A DNA stretch of 64,000 nucleotides from positions 62,001 through 126,000 of the forward strand of contig NZ_JAKEEC010000007.1 in NCBI RefSeq assembly GCF_021483235.1, written 5' to 3'. A program made the position numbers and the translations under genes. Source of the DNA: Arthrobacter alkaliphilus. Its GTDB lineage: Bacteria > Actinomycetota > Actinomycetes > Actinomycetales > Micrococcaceae. Positions 24,973 to 33,098 of the stretch are shown piece after piece. The first letter of the stretch is position 1; each line of letters starts with the position of its first letter. The notes under the pieces were generated by a model. It worked only from the letters and a program-made list of their open reading frames with translations. It ran no database searches and was not told the DNA's origin.

Positions 24973-26118
24973 TTGGATAAACGCACCGTCCTGCTCGTTT
25001 ACGGGACCCGTCCGGAGGCCATCAAAATGGCGCCGCTGGTCCATGCTTTGCGAGCAACAGACCGGTACGAGGCGCCCGTGGCGGTAACCGGGCAGCATCG
25101 GGAAATGTTGGATCAAGTAAACGCACTGTTCGGCATCAGTCCCGATCATGACCTGAACATCATTCAGCCGCGTCAGACGCTTGCCGGGATCACGGAGAAA
25201 ACAATCCAAGGTGTCACGGAAGTGCTTCGCAACGTCATGCCGGACGCGGTAGTGGTCCAGGGAGACACCACCACCGCCATGGCCGCCGGCCTTGCCGCGT
25301 TCTACCAGGGAATTCCGGTGGTCCACCTCGAGGCCGGACTCCGCAGCGGCAACCTGACTTCACCTTTCCCGGAGGAAGCGAACCGTCGCTTGCTCGGGCA
25401 AATCGCCACGCTCCACCTCGCGCCTACCGCCACAGGCAAGGACAATCTGCTGTCCGAGGGCGTCCCGCCGCAGAACATCGTGGTCACAGGAAATACGGTC
25501 ATCGATGCGCTGTTGGGGACTGTGAAAAGGGACATAGAGTTTGCGGAACCCGCACTCCGGGCCATCACGGCGCGCCGCAGAATCCTGCTGGTGACCATCC
25601 ACCGGCGCGAAAACCAGGGCAAGGCCATGGTGGGCGTGGGCAAGGCTCTCGCGCGGCTCGCTGCGCAATGCCCCGGGATGGAAATCGTCCTTCCCCTGCA
25701 CCGAAATCCAGCCGTCCGGGAGGCGGTCCTGCCGGAAGTCGCAGGGGTCCCGAACATCACCATCACGGAACCACTCGGCTACGTGGATTTCACCAAGCTC
25801 CTGAGCCTGTGCCACGTGGTCCTCACGGACTCGGGCGGCGTCCAGGAAGAGGCGCCGGCCCTCGGGAAACCCGTCCTGGTGATGCGTGACAACACCGAGC
25901 GCCCCGAGGCCGTGGCGGCGGGCACGGCACGGCTTATTGGGACCGATGAGCAAACAATCGTGGATGCCGTCAACGCTTTGATAACGGACTCCGCACAGTA
26001 TTCGGCGATGGCAAAGGCAGTGAACCCCTACGGCGACGGCGGCGCGGCGGAACGTGCTGTGGCGGCCATCGACTCCCTGTTGGGAATGGGTCAGCGACGC
26101 CCGGACTTCGTGGCTTAA
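24973..26118 (+). CDS. wecB: UDP-N-acetylglucosamine 2-epimerase (non-hydrolysing)
   Basis: 381 residues, usual WecB/MnaA length. It interconverts UDP-GlcNAc and UDP-ManNAc, supplying precursors for wall polymers or exopolysaccharide. Visible landmarks are YGTRPEAIKMAPL at the N-terminus, VTGQHREML, VQGDTTTA, HLEAGLRSG, FPEEANRRL, VTIHRREN, and the UDP-binding TDSGGVQEEAPALGKPVLVMRDNTERPEA. The start is TTG 24973, preceded by GGGGGA at 24963-24968; a start 66 bp upstream would add a non-homologous tail. It opens the surface/exopolysaccharide locus. Confidence 0.94.
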   Translation: MDKRTVLLVYGTRPEAIKMAPLVHALRATDRYEAPVAVTGQHREMLDQVNALFGISPDHDLNIIQPRQTLAGITEKTIQGVTEVLRNVMPDAVVVQGDTTTAMAAGLAAFYQGIPVVHLEAGLRSGNLTSPFPEEANRRLLGQIATLHLAPTATGKDNLLSEGVPPQNIVVTGNTVIDALLGTVKRDIEFAEPALRAITARRRILLVTIHRRENQGKAMVGVGKALARLAAQCPGMEIVLPLHRNPAVREAVLPEVAGVPNITITEPLGYVDFTKLLSLCHVVLTDSGGVQEEAPALGKPVLVMRDNTERPEAVAAGTARLIGTDEQTIVDAVNALITDSAQYSAMAKAVNPYGDGGAAERAVAAIDSLLGMGQRRPDFVA

Positions 26119-26169
26119 CCCATTCGGGTACCTTCGGAAAGCACTCGCTCCAGGGCTTGTTTACTTTCT

Positions 26170-26197
26170 CCTCGGGGGACGCGTGTCCTCCGAGGTT
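26170..26197 (+). terminator. Probable terminator after wecB
   Basis: CCTCGGGGGAC (26170-26180) pairs with GTCCTCCGAGG (26185-26195) across the loop GCGT with one wobble pair, followed by TTTCC. It separates wecB from the following surface-protein gene. Confidence 0.6.
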
Positions 26198-26247
26198 TCC
26201 GTTGCAGCGCGCCCGGCGTGATTGCAACTTTCACAAGGGGGCAAGAC

Positions 26248-27534
26248 TTGAATACGAGACACAGGAAATGGTCCGCGGCGGTAGGCGTCAGCGCCGTCGC
26301 AGCGTTGGGTTTCGGCCTGGTAGCGGCACCCGCCGCAACTGCCGGACCAACTGACGTAATTTCTTCGGGCAGCGGACAGATCATCGACGGCAGCGTTCTT
26401 GCGATTCCGAACTTTGCCGGCATCGCTTCCAACGGCGCCGCAACGGCCCAACAGATCGGCACTCCGCCGTCCGGCCCCGCCGTCATCGAAAACAGCACCC
26501 CGCTGGATCTTTCCGCCGCCTTCGGCATCGTGAACGTCGGCGCGGGAAACATTCCCTTGCTCGGCAACAACGGCATCATCCAGCTGGGCGCAGTCAGCCA
26601 ATACGGCAAGGCCGTCAATGACGGATCCTCGGCGGCGTTCTCCGGCACGGTTTCCGGTGCACCGGGCCTCGTCACCCTGCCCGGCGGCCTGCCGACGTCG
26701 GGCAGTCCCGGCATCCCCGCGGCTGAAATCAAAGCCGGCACGGCCAGCATCCTTGGTGGAGCGGACCTCGTGAACCTGGACCTGAAGATCACCACGCTGG
26801 CCGCCGCCGCCAAGCAGGACCAGGGGGCAGCCCCGGTGGGCGCCTATTCGGTTGCCGGGGTATCGGCGGATCTCGGCGGAACGGTCATTGGCGGAGTTTC
26901 CGGCACTGTTGGCACCGCCATCAACACCGCCAATCTTGTCCTTGCTCCCTTGGGCGTCACTGTGGTGAATCCTGTTGCGAACGGCACGATCTCCATCACC
27001 GAGGCAGACATCCTTGCCGTTGCCGGTGTGCCCAGCCTGAACGCCCTGCCTCCGGGCACGGACCTCGTCTCCTTCCTGCCGCAGGCTGTTGCCGCCAAGA
27101 TCACGAGCCTGGTCAACTCGACGCTCGCCAGCGCGACCGCCGCTGTCAACGCCCTCGGACCGATTGCCCAGCTCACTGCCGGCCCTGCCCTGGCAACGCT
27201 GACCGCCACCTTGAACGGCGTTGTGTCCGGACTGTCCTCGACCATCGTGACCCCGTTGACCAACGCCTTGACCGCCCTGGTCTCGGCCAAAGTCAACGTG
27301 CAGCAATCCAACGGCGGCGTCTTCACCGAGCGCGCGCTCCAGGTGGGTGTGGCCGGCGGCAGCATTGCCACCGTCGACCTCGCGAACGCCACCGTGGGTC
27401 CGAACCTGCTTGCCGCGGCAATCCCGGTGGCCAACAACGAATCCTTGGCTGTCAGCGGCGCAGCGGGATTGCTGACGCTTGTTTGCTGGTTGCTGGTCCG
27501 TGCACGCCGCCGGACAGCGGTTCAGGCCGCCTGA
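26248..27534 (+). CDS. Choice-of-anchor G family surface protein
   Basis: 428 residues. Signal peptide in the first ~33 residues (NTRHRKWSAAVGVSAVAALGFGLVAA, then APAATAG). A long Ala/Gly/Thr/Val-rich, low-charge extracellular region follows, with repeats of VGAGN, GGTVIGG and VNALGP type, and a C-terminal helix (SGAAGLLTLVCWLLV) ending in RARRR. This matches the choice-of-anchor G family, surface proteins whose C-terminal anchoring signal varies among species; here no LPxTG is visible. The start is TTG 26248 with AAGGGGG upstream. The exosortase-like gene downstream might process it. Confidence 0.8.
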   Translation: MNTRHRKWSAAVGVSAVAALGFGLVAAPAATAGPTDVISSGSGQIIDGSVLAIPNFAGIASNGAATAQQIGTPPSGPAVIENSTPLDLSAAFGIVNVGAGNIPLLGNNGIIQLGAVSQYGKAVNDGSSAAFSGTVSGAPGLVTLPGGLPTSGSPGIPAAEIKAGTASILGGADLVNLDLKITTLAAAAKQDQGAAPVGAYSVAGVSADLGGTVIGGVSGTVGTAINTANLVLAPLGVTVVNPVANGTISITEADILAVAGVPSLNALPPGTDLVSFLPQAVAAKITSLVNSTLASATAAVNALGPIAQLTAGPALATLTATLNGVVSGLSSTIVTPLTNALTALVSAKVNVQQSNGGVFTERALQVGVAGGSIATVDLANATVGPNLLAAAIPVANNESLAVSGAAGLLTLVCWLLVRARRRTAVQAA

Positions 27535-27580
27535 CTGCAGCTGCCCTCACCAGGCAAGGACGACGGAAGGAACGTGCAGC

Positions 27581-27769
27581 ATGTATGGAAATAGTTCGAC
27601 CACCGGGGGCGCGGTGGCGGCGGGCGGCGGTACCCTCGCCGCCACCGGAGCACCGGCCATGGGCTGGATCATCCTCCTGGGCATTGCGCTGTTGCTCGCA
27701 GGCCTCGTGGTCCTGCGCAACAGCAGGCTCAAGGCCGCGAAGCGGGCAGCCGGTCGCAAGGATTCCTAG
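27581..27769 (+). CDS. 62-residue LAATG sortase-type membrane protein
   Basis: After about 18 Gly/Ser/Ala residues the protein consists of a cell-wall sorting signal: LAATG (residues 19-23), a hydrophobic helix (MGWIILLGIALLLAGLVVL) and a basic tail RNSRLKAAKRAAGRK. LAxTG motifs are used by class E sortases of actinobacteria. The mature segment left of the motif would be under 20 residues, which is unusually short. The ATG is 9 nt after AAGGAA. It lies directly behind the choice-of-anchor gene and before a terminator, so the two are probably one operon. Confidence 0.75.
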   Translation: MYGNSSTTGGAVAAGGGTLAATGAPAMGWIILLGIALLLAGLVVLRNSRLKAAKRAAGRKDS

Positions 27770-27780
27770 CTGCAACATCG

Positions 27781-27825
27781 GCGGGACGGCTCTGTCTCAG
27801 GGGCCGTCCCGCTCCACCTTTTTCT
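27781..27825 (+). terminator. Rho-independent terminator
   Basis: GCGGGACGGC and its complement GCCGTCCCGC (ending 27812) with a 12-nt loop, followed by TCCACCTTTTTC. It ends the choice-of-anchor/LAATG unit. Confidence 0.85.
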
Positions 27826-27865
27826 TGCACCGCCATCAACGGCCTTAAAGCACTATCGGGGAGAA

Positions 27866-29227
27866 ATGTCCGTACTCGAGTCCGCCCAGGCTCTGGCATT
27901 CGTGTTGTTGGTGCTGTTCCTGGCCTACATCGCCGTGATCATGGTTCCGTTCCTCCGCAGGACGGCCGATCCGGAGGGAATACCCGGGGGCTTCACGTGG
28001 CACGTGTTCATCCCCTGCCGCGACGAGGAAACAGTGATCGGGAATACCCTCGCAACATTGCGGAGGCAATTCCCCGAGGCGCACGTCTGGGTTGTGGACG
28101 ATGCCAGCGAAGACGGCACGGCCCACATCGTGCAGAGCGCGTCCGCGGCCGATCCACTGGTCCACCTTGTGCGCCGCAGCCTCCCGGACGCACGCTCGGG
28201 CAAGGGCGACGCGCTGAACGCGGCGTACCGGGCACTTGACGCCTGGCTGCCTCCTGAAGCCGGCCGGGAAACGGTGATCGTCATGGTGCTCGACGCCGAC
28301 GGGCTCATGTCCGAGAATGCGTTCCGGCAGGCGGCCGGACCGCGAGCCTTCGGGGACCCTGAGGTGGGAGCAGCCCAGGCCGCTGTGTGGATGTCCAACC
28401 TGGATGACCCGGCACTCAGGACGGCCAGGGGATTCGGACGCGTGAAGCAGGCCTTCGCCCGTTACCTCATCCTGATGCAAGACATGGAATTCCGCACCAC
28501 CATCGCCGCCATGCAGTCGCTCCGGCGCCACACCCTGACCGTTGGTTTGGGCGGCAACGGGCAGTTCACCCGGCTTTCCACCCTCGACGCGATCGCCAGG
28601 ACCTCCGGGGAGCCGTGGCATGGAGCCCTGCTGGAGGACTACGAGCTGGCGATCCACGTGATGCTCAGCGGCTACAAGACCGTCTACATGCATGACGCCC
28701 ACGTTTCGCAAGAGGCACTTCCGGGGCTTCGCCGGCTCCTGACCCAAAGGACCCGCTGGTGCCACGGCGGAATGCAGTGCAGCAGGTATCTGGGGAGAAT
28801 TTTCGAGTCTCCGTACTTCAGCAACATCGGGGCCATCGAATGCAGCTATTTCCTCCTCCAACCGTTTATCCAGATGATCGGCCTGGCCTTATGGCCCACC
28901 CTGTTCATCGCGATGGTGGCCCAAGGCTCGCTCTCAATGGGCGGTTTCCAGGCGTGGCTGGCAGCGTCCTGGTTCATCATCCCGCTCATCATCATCACGG
29001 GCATTGCGCCATTCGCCTTGTGGGGTCCCGTCTACCGTAAGCAGGCAGCCCCGGACAGGAGCCGGCTCGCGGGAGTCCTGTGGGGCATTGGCTACTGGCT
29101 CTACATGTACCAAAACTATGTATCGGTGTTGAGGGCAAGCTACCGCTTGATTACAGGTCGGCAGGGCTGGGCGAAGACCCGGCGCAACAACGAAAACGAC
29201 GCCCAGCTGCTAGCGAAGGAAGCCTAG
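27866..29227 (+). CDS. Family 2 glycosyltransferase, poly-GlcNAc-synthase-like
   Basis: 453 residues: one N-terminal helix (7-28), a cytoplasmic GT-A domain with FIPCRDEE, VVDDASEDGT, LDADGLM, EDYELAIH and the processive-enzyme motif QRTRWCHGG, then three or four helices and a basic tail. This is the plan of IcaA/PgaC-type enzymes that polymerise and export beta-linked N-acetylglucosamine. WecB upstream suggests that HexNAc sugars are used in the locus. The GTG of the exosortase-like gene overlaps its stop by one base, so the two are coupled. The product is an inference. Confidence 0.85.
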   Translation: MSVLESAQALAFVLLVLFLAYIAVIMVPFLRRTADPEGIPGGFTWHVFIPCRDEETVIGNTLATLRRQFPEAHVWVVDDASEDGTAHIVQSASAADPLVHLVRRSLPDARSGKGDALNAAYRALDAWLPPEAGRETVIVMVLDADGLMSENAFRQAAGPRAFGDPEVGAAQAAVWMSNLDDPALRTARGFGRVKQAFARYLILMQDMEFRTTIAAMQSLRRHTLTVGLGGNGQFTRLSTLDAIARTSGEPWHGALLEDYELAIHVMLSGYKTVYMHDAHVSQEALPGLRRLLTQRTRWCHGGMQCSRYLGRIFESPYFSNIGAIECSYFLLQPFIQMIGLALWPTLFIAMVAQGSLSMGGFQAWLAASWFIIPLIIITGIAPFALWGPVYRKQAAPDRSRLAGVLWGIGYWLYMYQNYVSVLRASYRLITGRQGWAKTRRNNENDAQLLAKEA

Positions 29228-29772
29228 TGTCCACAACTGTCAGCCCCCGCGCCGCAACAGTCCAAACCAATCAGGGCGGGACCCTCCCCGGGCTGGCATG
29301 TTTGGCGGCGGCCGTACTGGCCGTGCTGCAGCAACAGAGCATCCGCAGTTCCGAGGCCTGGGCAATGGCCTGGGTGTTCGACCGGGTGCTTGGAGGATCG
29401 TCCTACAGTGTTCGCGACATCATCTTCCACAACATCGGGGGCGGGCAGCCTTTTGGCTTGGTCGTGACTGGATTGTGCTCCAGCGCGGTACTGATCGCCC
29501 CGGTCCTGGCCTTGTCCGGCGTCCTGTTCCTCATGGGCCGCATCGCGGTGCCACGATTGGCCCGGGCCGCCGCTTTTGCGTTGCTGCTTGTCGTCGTGAG
29601 CAACGGCTTGAGGTTCCTCATGATTGCGGGCGCCCAGCAGGCGTGGGGCGAGCAGGGTTTCAGCATCATGCACCATTTCGTCGGTTCCTTTGTGGTCATC
29701 ATCGGCTTTGCTGCAGCCGTCATTGTCCTGGTCAGCGCCGGTCGGACCAGCCGGAGACGGCGTGCCGGATAG
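29227..29772 (+). CDS. Exosortase/archaeosortase-like transpeptidase
   Basis: 181 residues with about five membrane helices. Positions corresponding to the exosortase catalytic triad are present: Cys84 in VVTGLCSSA, Arg129 in VVVSNGLRFLMI, and His149/150 in IMHHFVGS. In Gram-negatives such enzymes process PEP-CTERM proteins and are encoded in exopolysaccharide loci. Here the gene is coupled to a poly-GlcNAc-type glycosyltransferase and follows a choice-of-anchor protein. The start GTG shares one base with the preceding stop; the end overlaps the next gene. The family call rests on the triad and topology seen by eye. Confidence 0.72.
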   Translation: MSTTVSPRAATVQTNQGGTLPGLACLAAAVLAVLQQQSIRSSEAWAMAWVFDRVLGGSSYSVRDIIFHNIGGGQPFGLVVTGLCSSAVLIAPVLALSGVLFLMGRIAVPRLARAAAFALLLVVVSNGLRFLMIAGAQQAWGEQGFSIMHHFVGSFVVIIGFAAAVIVLVSAGRTSRRRRAG

Positions 29773-31312
29773 CGCGGCGAAGCGGGCTGGAGACGGGGCT
29801 GTTGCGGGGTTGCTGCTAGTCCGCAGGAAGAACGTGACCGCCGGCGTGCTGCGCTCCGCGGCCGCCTACCTGGCCAGGACGTTCGGGCCGGGCTGGGTCG
29901 GACCTCGCGATGTGGGGCCGGCCGCGGCGGCGCTCCGCTTGCGCGGCGTCGCCGGGTTGTCCGGCACCCTTGCCACGATGGTCATGATCTTCCGCCTGTT
30001 CGTGCCCCGGACCGTTGGCATGGCCGACCACGGGAGCGGTCACCAGCTGCTTTCCGGTTTCACCGGATCCGGAGAGCCGGTCCCTTCCTCGCAATTGCTG
30101 CTCTTGTGGCTCGGCAAATGGCTCACGCCGGTGTTTGCTTGGGGACCCGGACTGGACACGCGCGCGGTGGGGATTGTCTGCTGTGTTGCCCTTGGTGCCC
30201 TCGTCGCCGGACTTGTGGCCGTGTTGCCCGGGCGGGCGCCGTTCCGGGTGCTGATCGCCGCGCTCGTCACGCTGGTCACCGCGGACGGTGTGTTCGCTGA
30301 TTTCTTCGTCTCCTCCTACCGCGAGCCCGCGGCGTTCCTGGGCACACTTGCCGTGGCGGTCGCGCTGCTCCACTACTGGAACGGCGGAGGACCGCGCTGG
30401 GCTTCGGTGCTGATGGTGTTCCTCGCGGCTGCGTTCACTGTCTCGGCCATGCCCCAGATGGTGTCGTGGTTGCCAGTACTTGCCTTGGGGCTGCTGTGGT
30501 TGCCTGCCGCGAGCGGTCGACGCCGGGGCGTGGCCGGTGCCCGACGCCGGGCGGGCTCCGTGCGTGGCCGGTGGCGGGCGTTCGTTGTGCCCTCGGCGGC
30601 CGTGATAGCTGTTGCGGCGGTTGCCGTCGCGTCCCTCTCAGTTGAGCCCAAGCGTGCCACGGAAGAGAAGCTCTACAGCGCAGTCTTCGCGTCGATCCTG
30701 CCCGGCAGCCCGGACCCGGCAGCGGATTTGACGTGGCTCGGCCTGGACAGCAGTTTCGTCACGGCCACGGGCAGCACCATGGACTCCGTCAATTCAGCGG
30801 TCTACAACCCGCATTACGCCCAATTCGGGGAACAGATCAATCGGGGCAAGATCGCTGCCTTCTTTGCCACACACCCGGAACGGCTGATCGGCATGGGGGA
30901 GCGGGGGATCGCTGCCCTCCTCACGCCCGAACTCCGCAACGGGGGATCGTACCTGTCGGATTCGGGCGAAGGACCCGGTGTCAAGGAACGCCGGGTGCCC
31001 GTTGTCCTGGGCCTGTACACGGCGATGAAAGCGGCGCCGGTTGCGTTGGTGGGCGTGCATTTGTTGACGCTGCTTTTGGGCTTCGCCGTCGCCGCTCGAC
31101 GGAAGTCAGGGCTTGGGCGCCTTGCCGTGGTGATGGTCCTCGGCTGCTGGTCGCAGTTCTGGGTTGTCCTGCTGTTCGAAGGGCCGCCCCGGCTCAACAC
31201 CCGGATGATCGTGGCCGGGTACATGTCGGCATTGTGCATTCCCCTCCTGGTGGCTTTGCTGAGCATTCTTGCGTCGAAATCGAAGCCGCAATCGAAGCTG
31301 CACGCCGGCTAG
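29762..31312 (+). CDS. Large polytopic membrane protein of the exosortase locus
   Basis: 516 residues, about nine to eleven hydrophobic helices, with one long hydrophilic loop (about residues 300-430: TEEKLYSAVFASILPGSPDP through SDSGEGPGVKERRVP) likely on the outer face. GTG 29762 overlaps the exosortase-like gene by 11 bp and gives a protein starting MPDSAAKRAGDG. No glycosyltransferase motif was recognised, though the topology recalls GT-C enzymes and flippases; an acidic pair near a first extracellular loop is not clear. It ends with CTAG shared with the convergent response regulator. Confidence 0.75.
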   Translation: MPDSAAKRAGDGAVAGLLLVRRKNVTAGVLRSAAAYLARTFGPGWVGPRDVGPAAAALRLRGVAGLSGTLATMVMIFRLFVPRTVGMADHGSGHQLLSGFTGSGEPVPSSQLLLLWLGKWLTPVFAWGPGLDTRAVGIVCCVALGALVAGLVAVLPGRAPFRVLIAALVTLVTADGVFADFFVSSYREPAAFLGTLAVAVALLHYWNGGGPRWASVLMVFLAAAFTVSAMPQMVSWLPVLALGLLWLPAASGRRRGVAGARRRAGSVRGRWRAFVVPSAAVIAVAAVAVASLSVEPKRATEEKLYSAVFASILPGSPDPAADLTWLGLDSSFVTATGSTMDSVNSAVYNPHYAQFGEQINRGKIAAFFATHPERLIGMGERGIAALLTPELRNGGSYLSDSGEGPGVKERRVPVVLGLYTAMKAAPVALVGVHLLTLLLGFAVAARRKSGLGRLAVVMVLGCWSQFWVVLLFEGPPRLNTRMIVAGYMSALCIPLLVALLSILASKSKPQSKLHAG

Positions 31313-31956
31313 CTCAGCCAGCCGTCTTTTCGCAGCTGTTCCTGGAGGCTGATGATGTTGCCCACGTTGAAGCCCGCGGCCGCATAGCGTTGGCGCACCC
31401 GGTACAGGTGGGATTTGACGGTCTGCTCGCTGATTGCCAACAGATCCGCCACCTCCCCGATGCTTCGAGGTGTGGGGCCAAGATAAAGCTCCACAAGCCG
31501 CCGTTCCCTGATTGACAACTCGACCCTCGTGCTGGCCGTTGCTTCAAGCAAGTCTTCGATATCCGGATGAAGGTATCGCCGGCCCGAGGCCGCGGCGCGG
31601 ATCGCGGCCGCGGTGTGGCTGGGATCGGCGGACTTGGGCACAACGGCCAGCGCGCCGGCGTCGAGGGCTGAGTTGATGGCGACCACGGGCTGCTGGTCAG
31701 CCAACAGGACTACTTGCATTCCGCGCGCCCTGAGCGAAGACACGAACACGGCAGGATTCGGGTCATCCCGTCCGTGCGGTTCCCCGACGACGGCGACATC
31801 GGCTTGGGCGGCTCCGTCGCCTTGGGGCCAGCGGCCTTCCGGCTGCCAACTCGAGGCGCCGGCCAGGACGCGGATTTCCGGAGCATGGATGAGAAGCCAT
31901 TGTGACAAGGAGTCGATCAAGAGCTGGTGGCGGTCGATGAGCAGAACCCGGGTCAC
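31309..31956 (-). CDS. LuxR/NarL-type response regulator with atypical receiver
   Basis: 215 residues. The receiver (1-120) keeps LLIDRHQLLIDSL and the Lys of VVPKSADPS, but the position of the phospho-acceptor Asp (ADVAVVGEP) is Gly. The C-terminal HTH (about 145-205) has LSIRERRLVELYLGPTPRSIGEVADLLAISEQTVKSHLYRVRQRY, clearly LuxR type. It may thus act without phosphorylation, or bind a ligand. The start is GTG 31956, overlapping the stop of the upstream membrane protein by 4 bp. It is the third gene of the two-component cluster. Confidence 0.88.
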   Translation of the reverse strand: MTRVLLIDRHQLLIDSLSQWLLIHAPEIRVLAGASSWQPEGRWPQGDGAAQADVAVVGEPHGRDDPNPAVFVSSLRARGMQVVLLADQQPVVAINSALDAGALAVVPKSADPSHTAAAIRAAASGRRYLHPDIEDLLEATASTRVELSIRERRLVELYLGPTPRSIGEVADLLAISEQTVKSHLYRVRQRYAAAGFNVGNIISLQEQLRKDGWLS

Positions 31957-33098
31957 GGCCGCCGCCCCGCTGTCTCCACCACGATGCTGCAGCCTTCGCC
32001 GTCATTGTGCGCTTTGACGCGGCCCAGAGAATCCAGTTCGGTCCACACTAGGGGCGGGAGATGGTTCTTGTGTACTCCGCCAATGCGCCACGTGAGCAGT
32101 GCGCCGTCCTGGCCGGACTCTTCGGCAAAAAAGTGGATGCGATGCGCCGTTCCCGGCCGCGGGGCGGCGCGGCGCCGGTGCGGACCCACGGCCATCAGCA
32201 TGGTGGCCGCCAGGATGGCGGGGCGTGAGGTCTCCGGAAGCTCTTCCACCACCAAAGTAGGCCGGGCAATAATGACGCTGCCGGCCAGGCCCTCAAGTTC
32301 CAACGCCTCAGCAAGCCAATTATCGGACCATTCCTCCAGCAACAGCCGGCGCACATGGCCCGCGAGCTCCCGCGCTTCGGTGGCCGTTGCCCGGTCGACG
32401 GGCACGGATGGTGCCCGCGCCACCTTCACGAACAATTCATCGATCCGGGACTTGGCGATCGTCAATTCGAGCTCCTGTGCCGACGTTTTGGCGTTGAGGG
32501 CCCGGGTCAGGGCGTCGAGCCGCTCGCTCAGGCCGCTCGCAGCCTTGCGCTGGATGGCGTCCCAGCGCAGCAGCACACTCACCGTTCCGGCCACACCGGG
32601 AAGGAGCGAAAGGAACAGGATATTCGACGTCGAGCGCGGGTCGGCTTCCGGAGTGAAGGCGTAAAGGGCCGTCGTGACCGACGCGGCCGCCACCGTGAGG
32701 GCGGCGAACCCGCGAAGGTTCCAAAGGTGGGACACCAGGAGGACGGCGACCCCGGAGAGCAGCGCATGTGTGCCGACGAGGGCGAGCCCCGTCTCCTGCG
32801 TGGTATCCAACGCCGCACAGGATCCTGAAGCAATGGACAGGGCCAACCACGTCACACGCAAACCGGCCAGCCGCGCCCGCGGGGTGGCGGCACCGGAGGC
32901 GTGGACGGCGACGATGAGCCCCGCCATGTCCAGGCCGGCGGCCATCAGGCGCCAAGGGGGAGCGCCCGCCTTGTAGACGGCCTCACCAGCGAGATAGAAA
33001 TCCAGGATCCACAGCACGAAGCACGCTGTCGCCAGAATTCCACGGGATACGAAGAGGGGGCCCTCCACGCTGGACCGCGACATGGCCGGCATTGTCAT
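31953..33098 (-). CDS. Membrane protein, degenerate histidine-kinase-like
   Basis: 381 residues: six hydrophobic helices in the first ~190 residues, then a coiled-coil segment (QRKAASGLSERLDALTRALNAKTSAQELELTIAK) and a C-terminal domain without the usual kinase boxes. A position resembling the phosphorylatable His of HisKA_3 is not seen, nor GxG ATP motifs. It is coupled by 4-bp overlaps to a true kinase gene upstream and the regulator gene downstream, so it is probably a sensor or accessory partner of that kinase. Confidence 0.65.
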   Translation of the reverse strand: MTMPAMSRSSVEGPLFVSRGILATACFVLWILDFYLAGEAVYKAGAPPWRLMAAGLDMAGLIVAVHASGAATPRARLAGLRVTWLALSIASGSCAALDTTQETGLALVGTHALLSGVAVLLVSHLWNLRGFAALTVAAASVTTALYAFTPEADPRSTSNILFLSLLPGVAGTVSVLLRWDAIQRKAASGLSERLDALTRALNAKTSAQELELTIAKSRIDELFVKVARAPSVPVDRATATEARELAGHVRRLLLEEWSDNWLAEALELEGLAGSVIIARPTLVVEELPETSRPAILAATMLMAVGPHRRRAAPRPGTAHRIHFFAEESGQDGALLTWRIGGVHKNHLPPLVWTELDSLGRVKAHNDGEGCSIVVETAGRRP

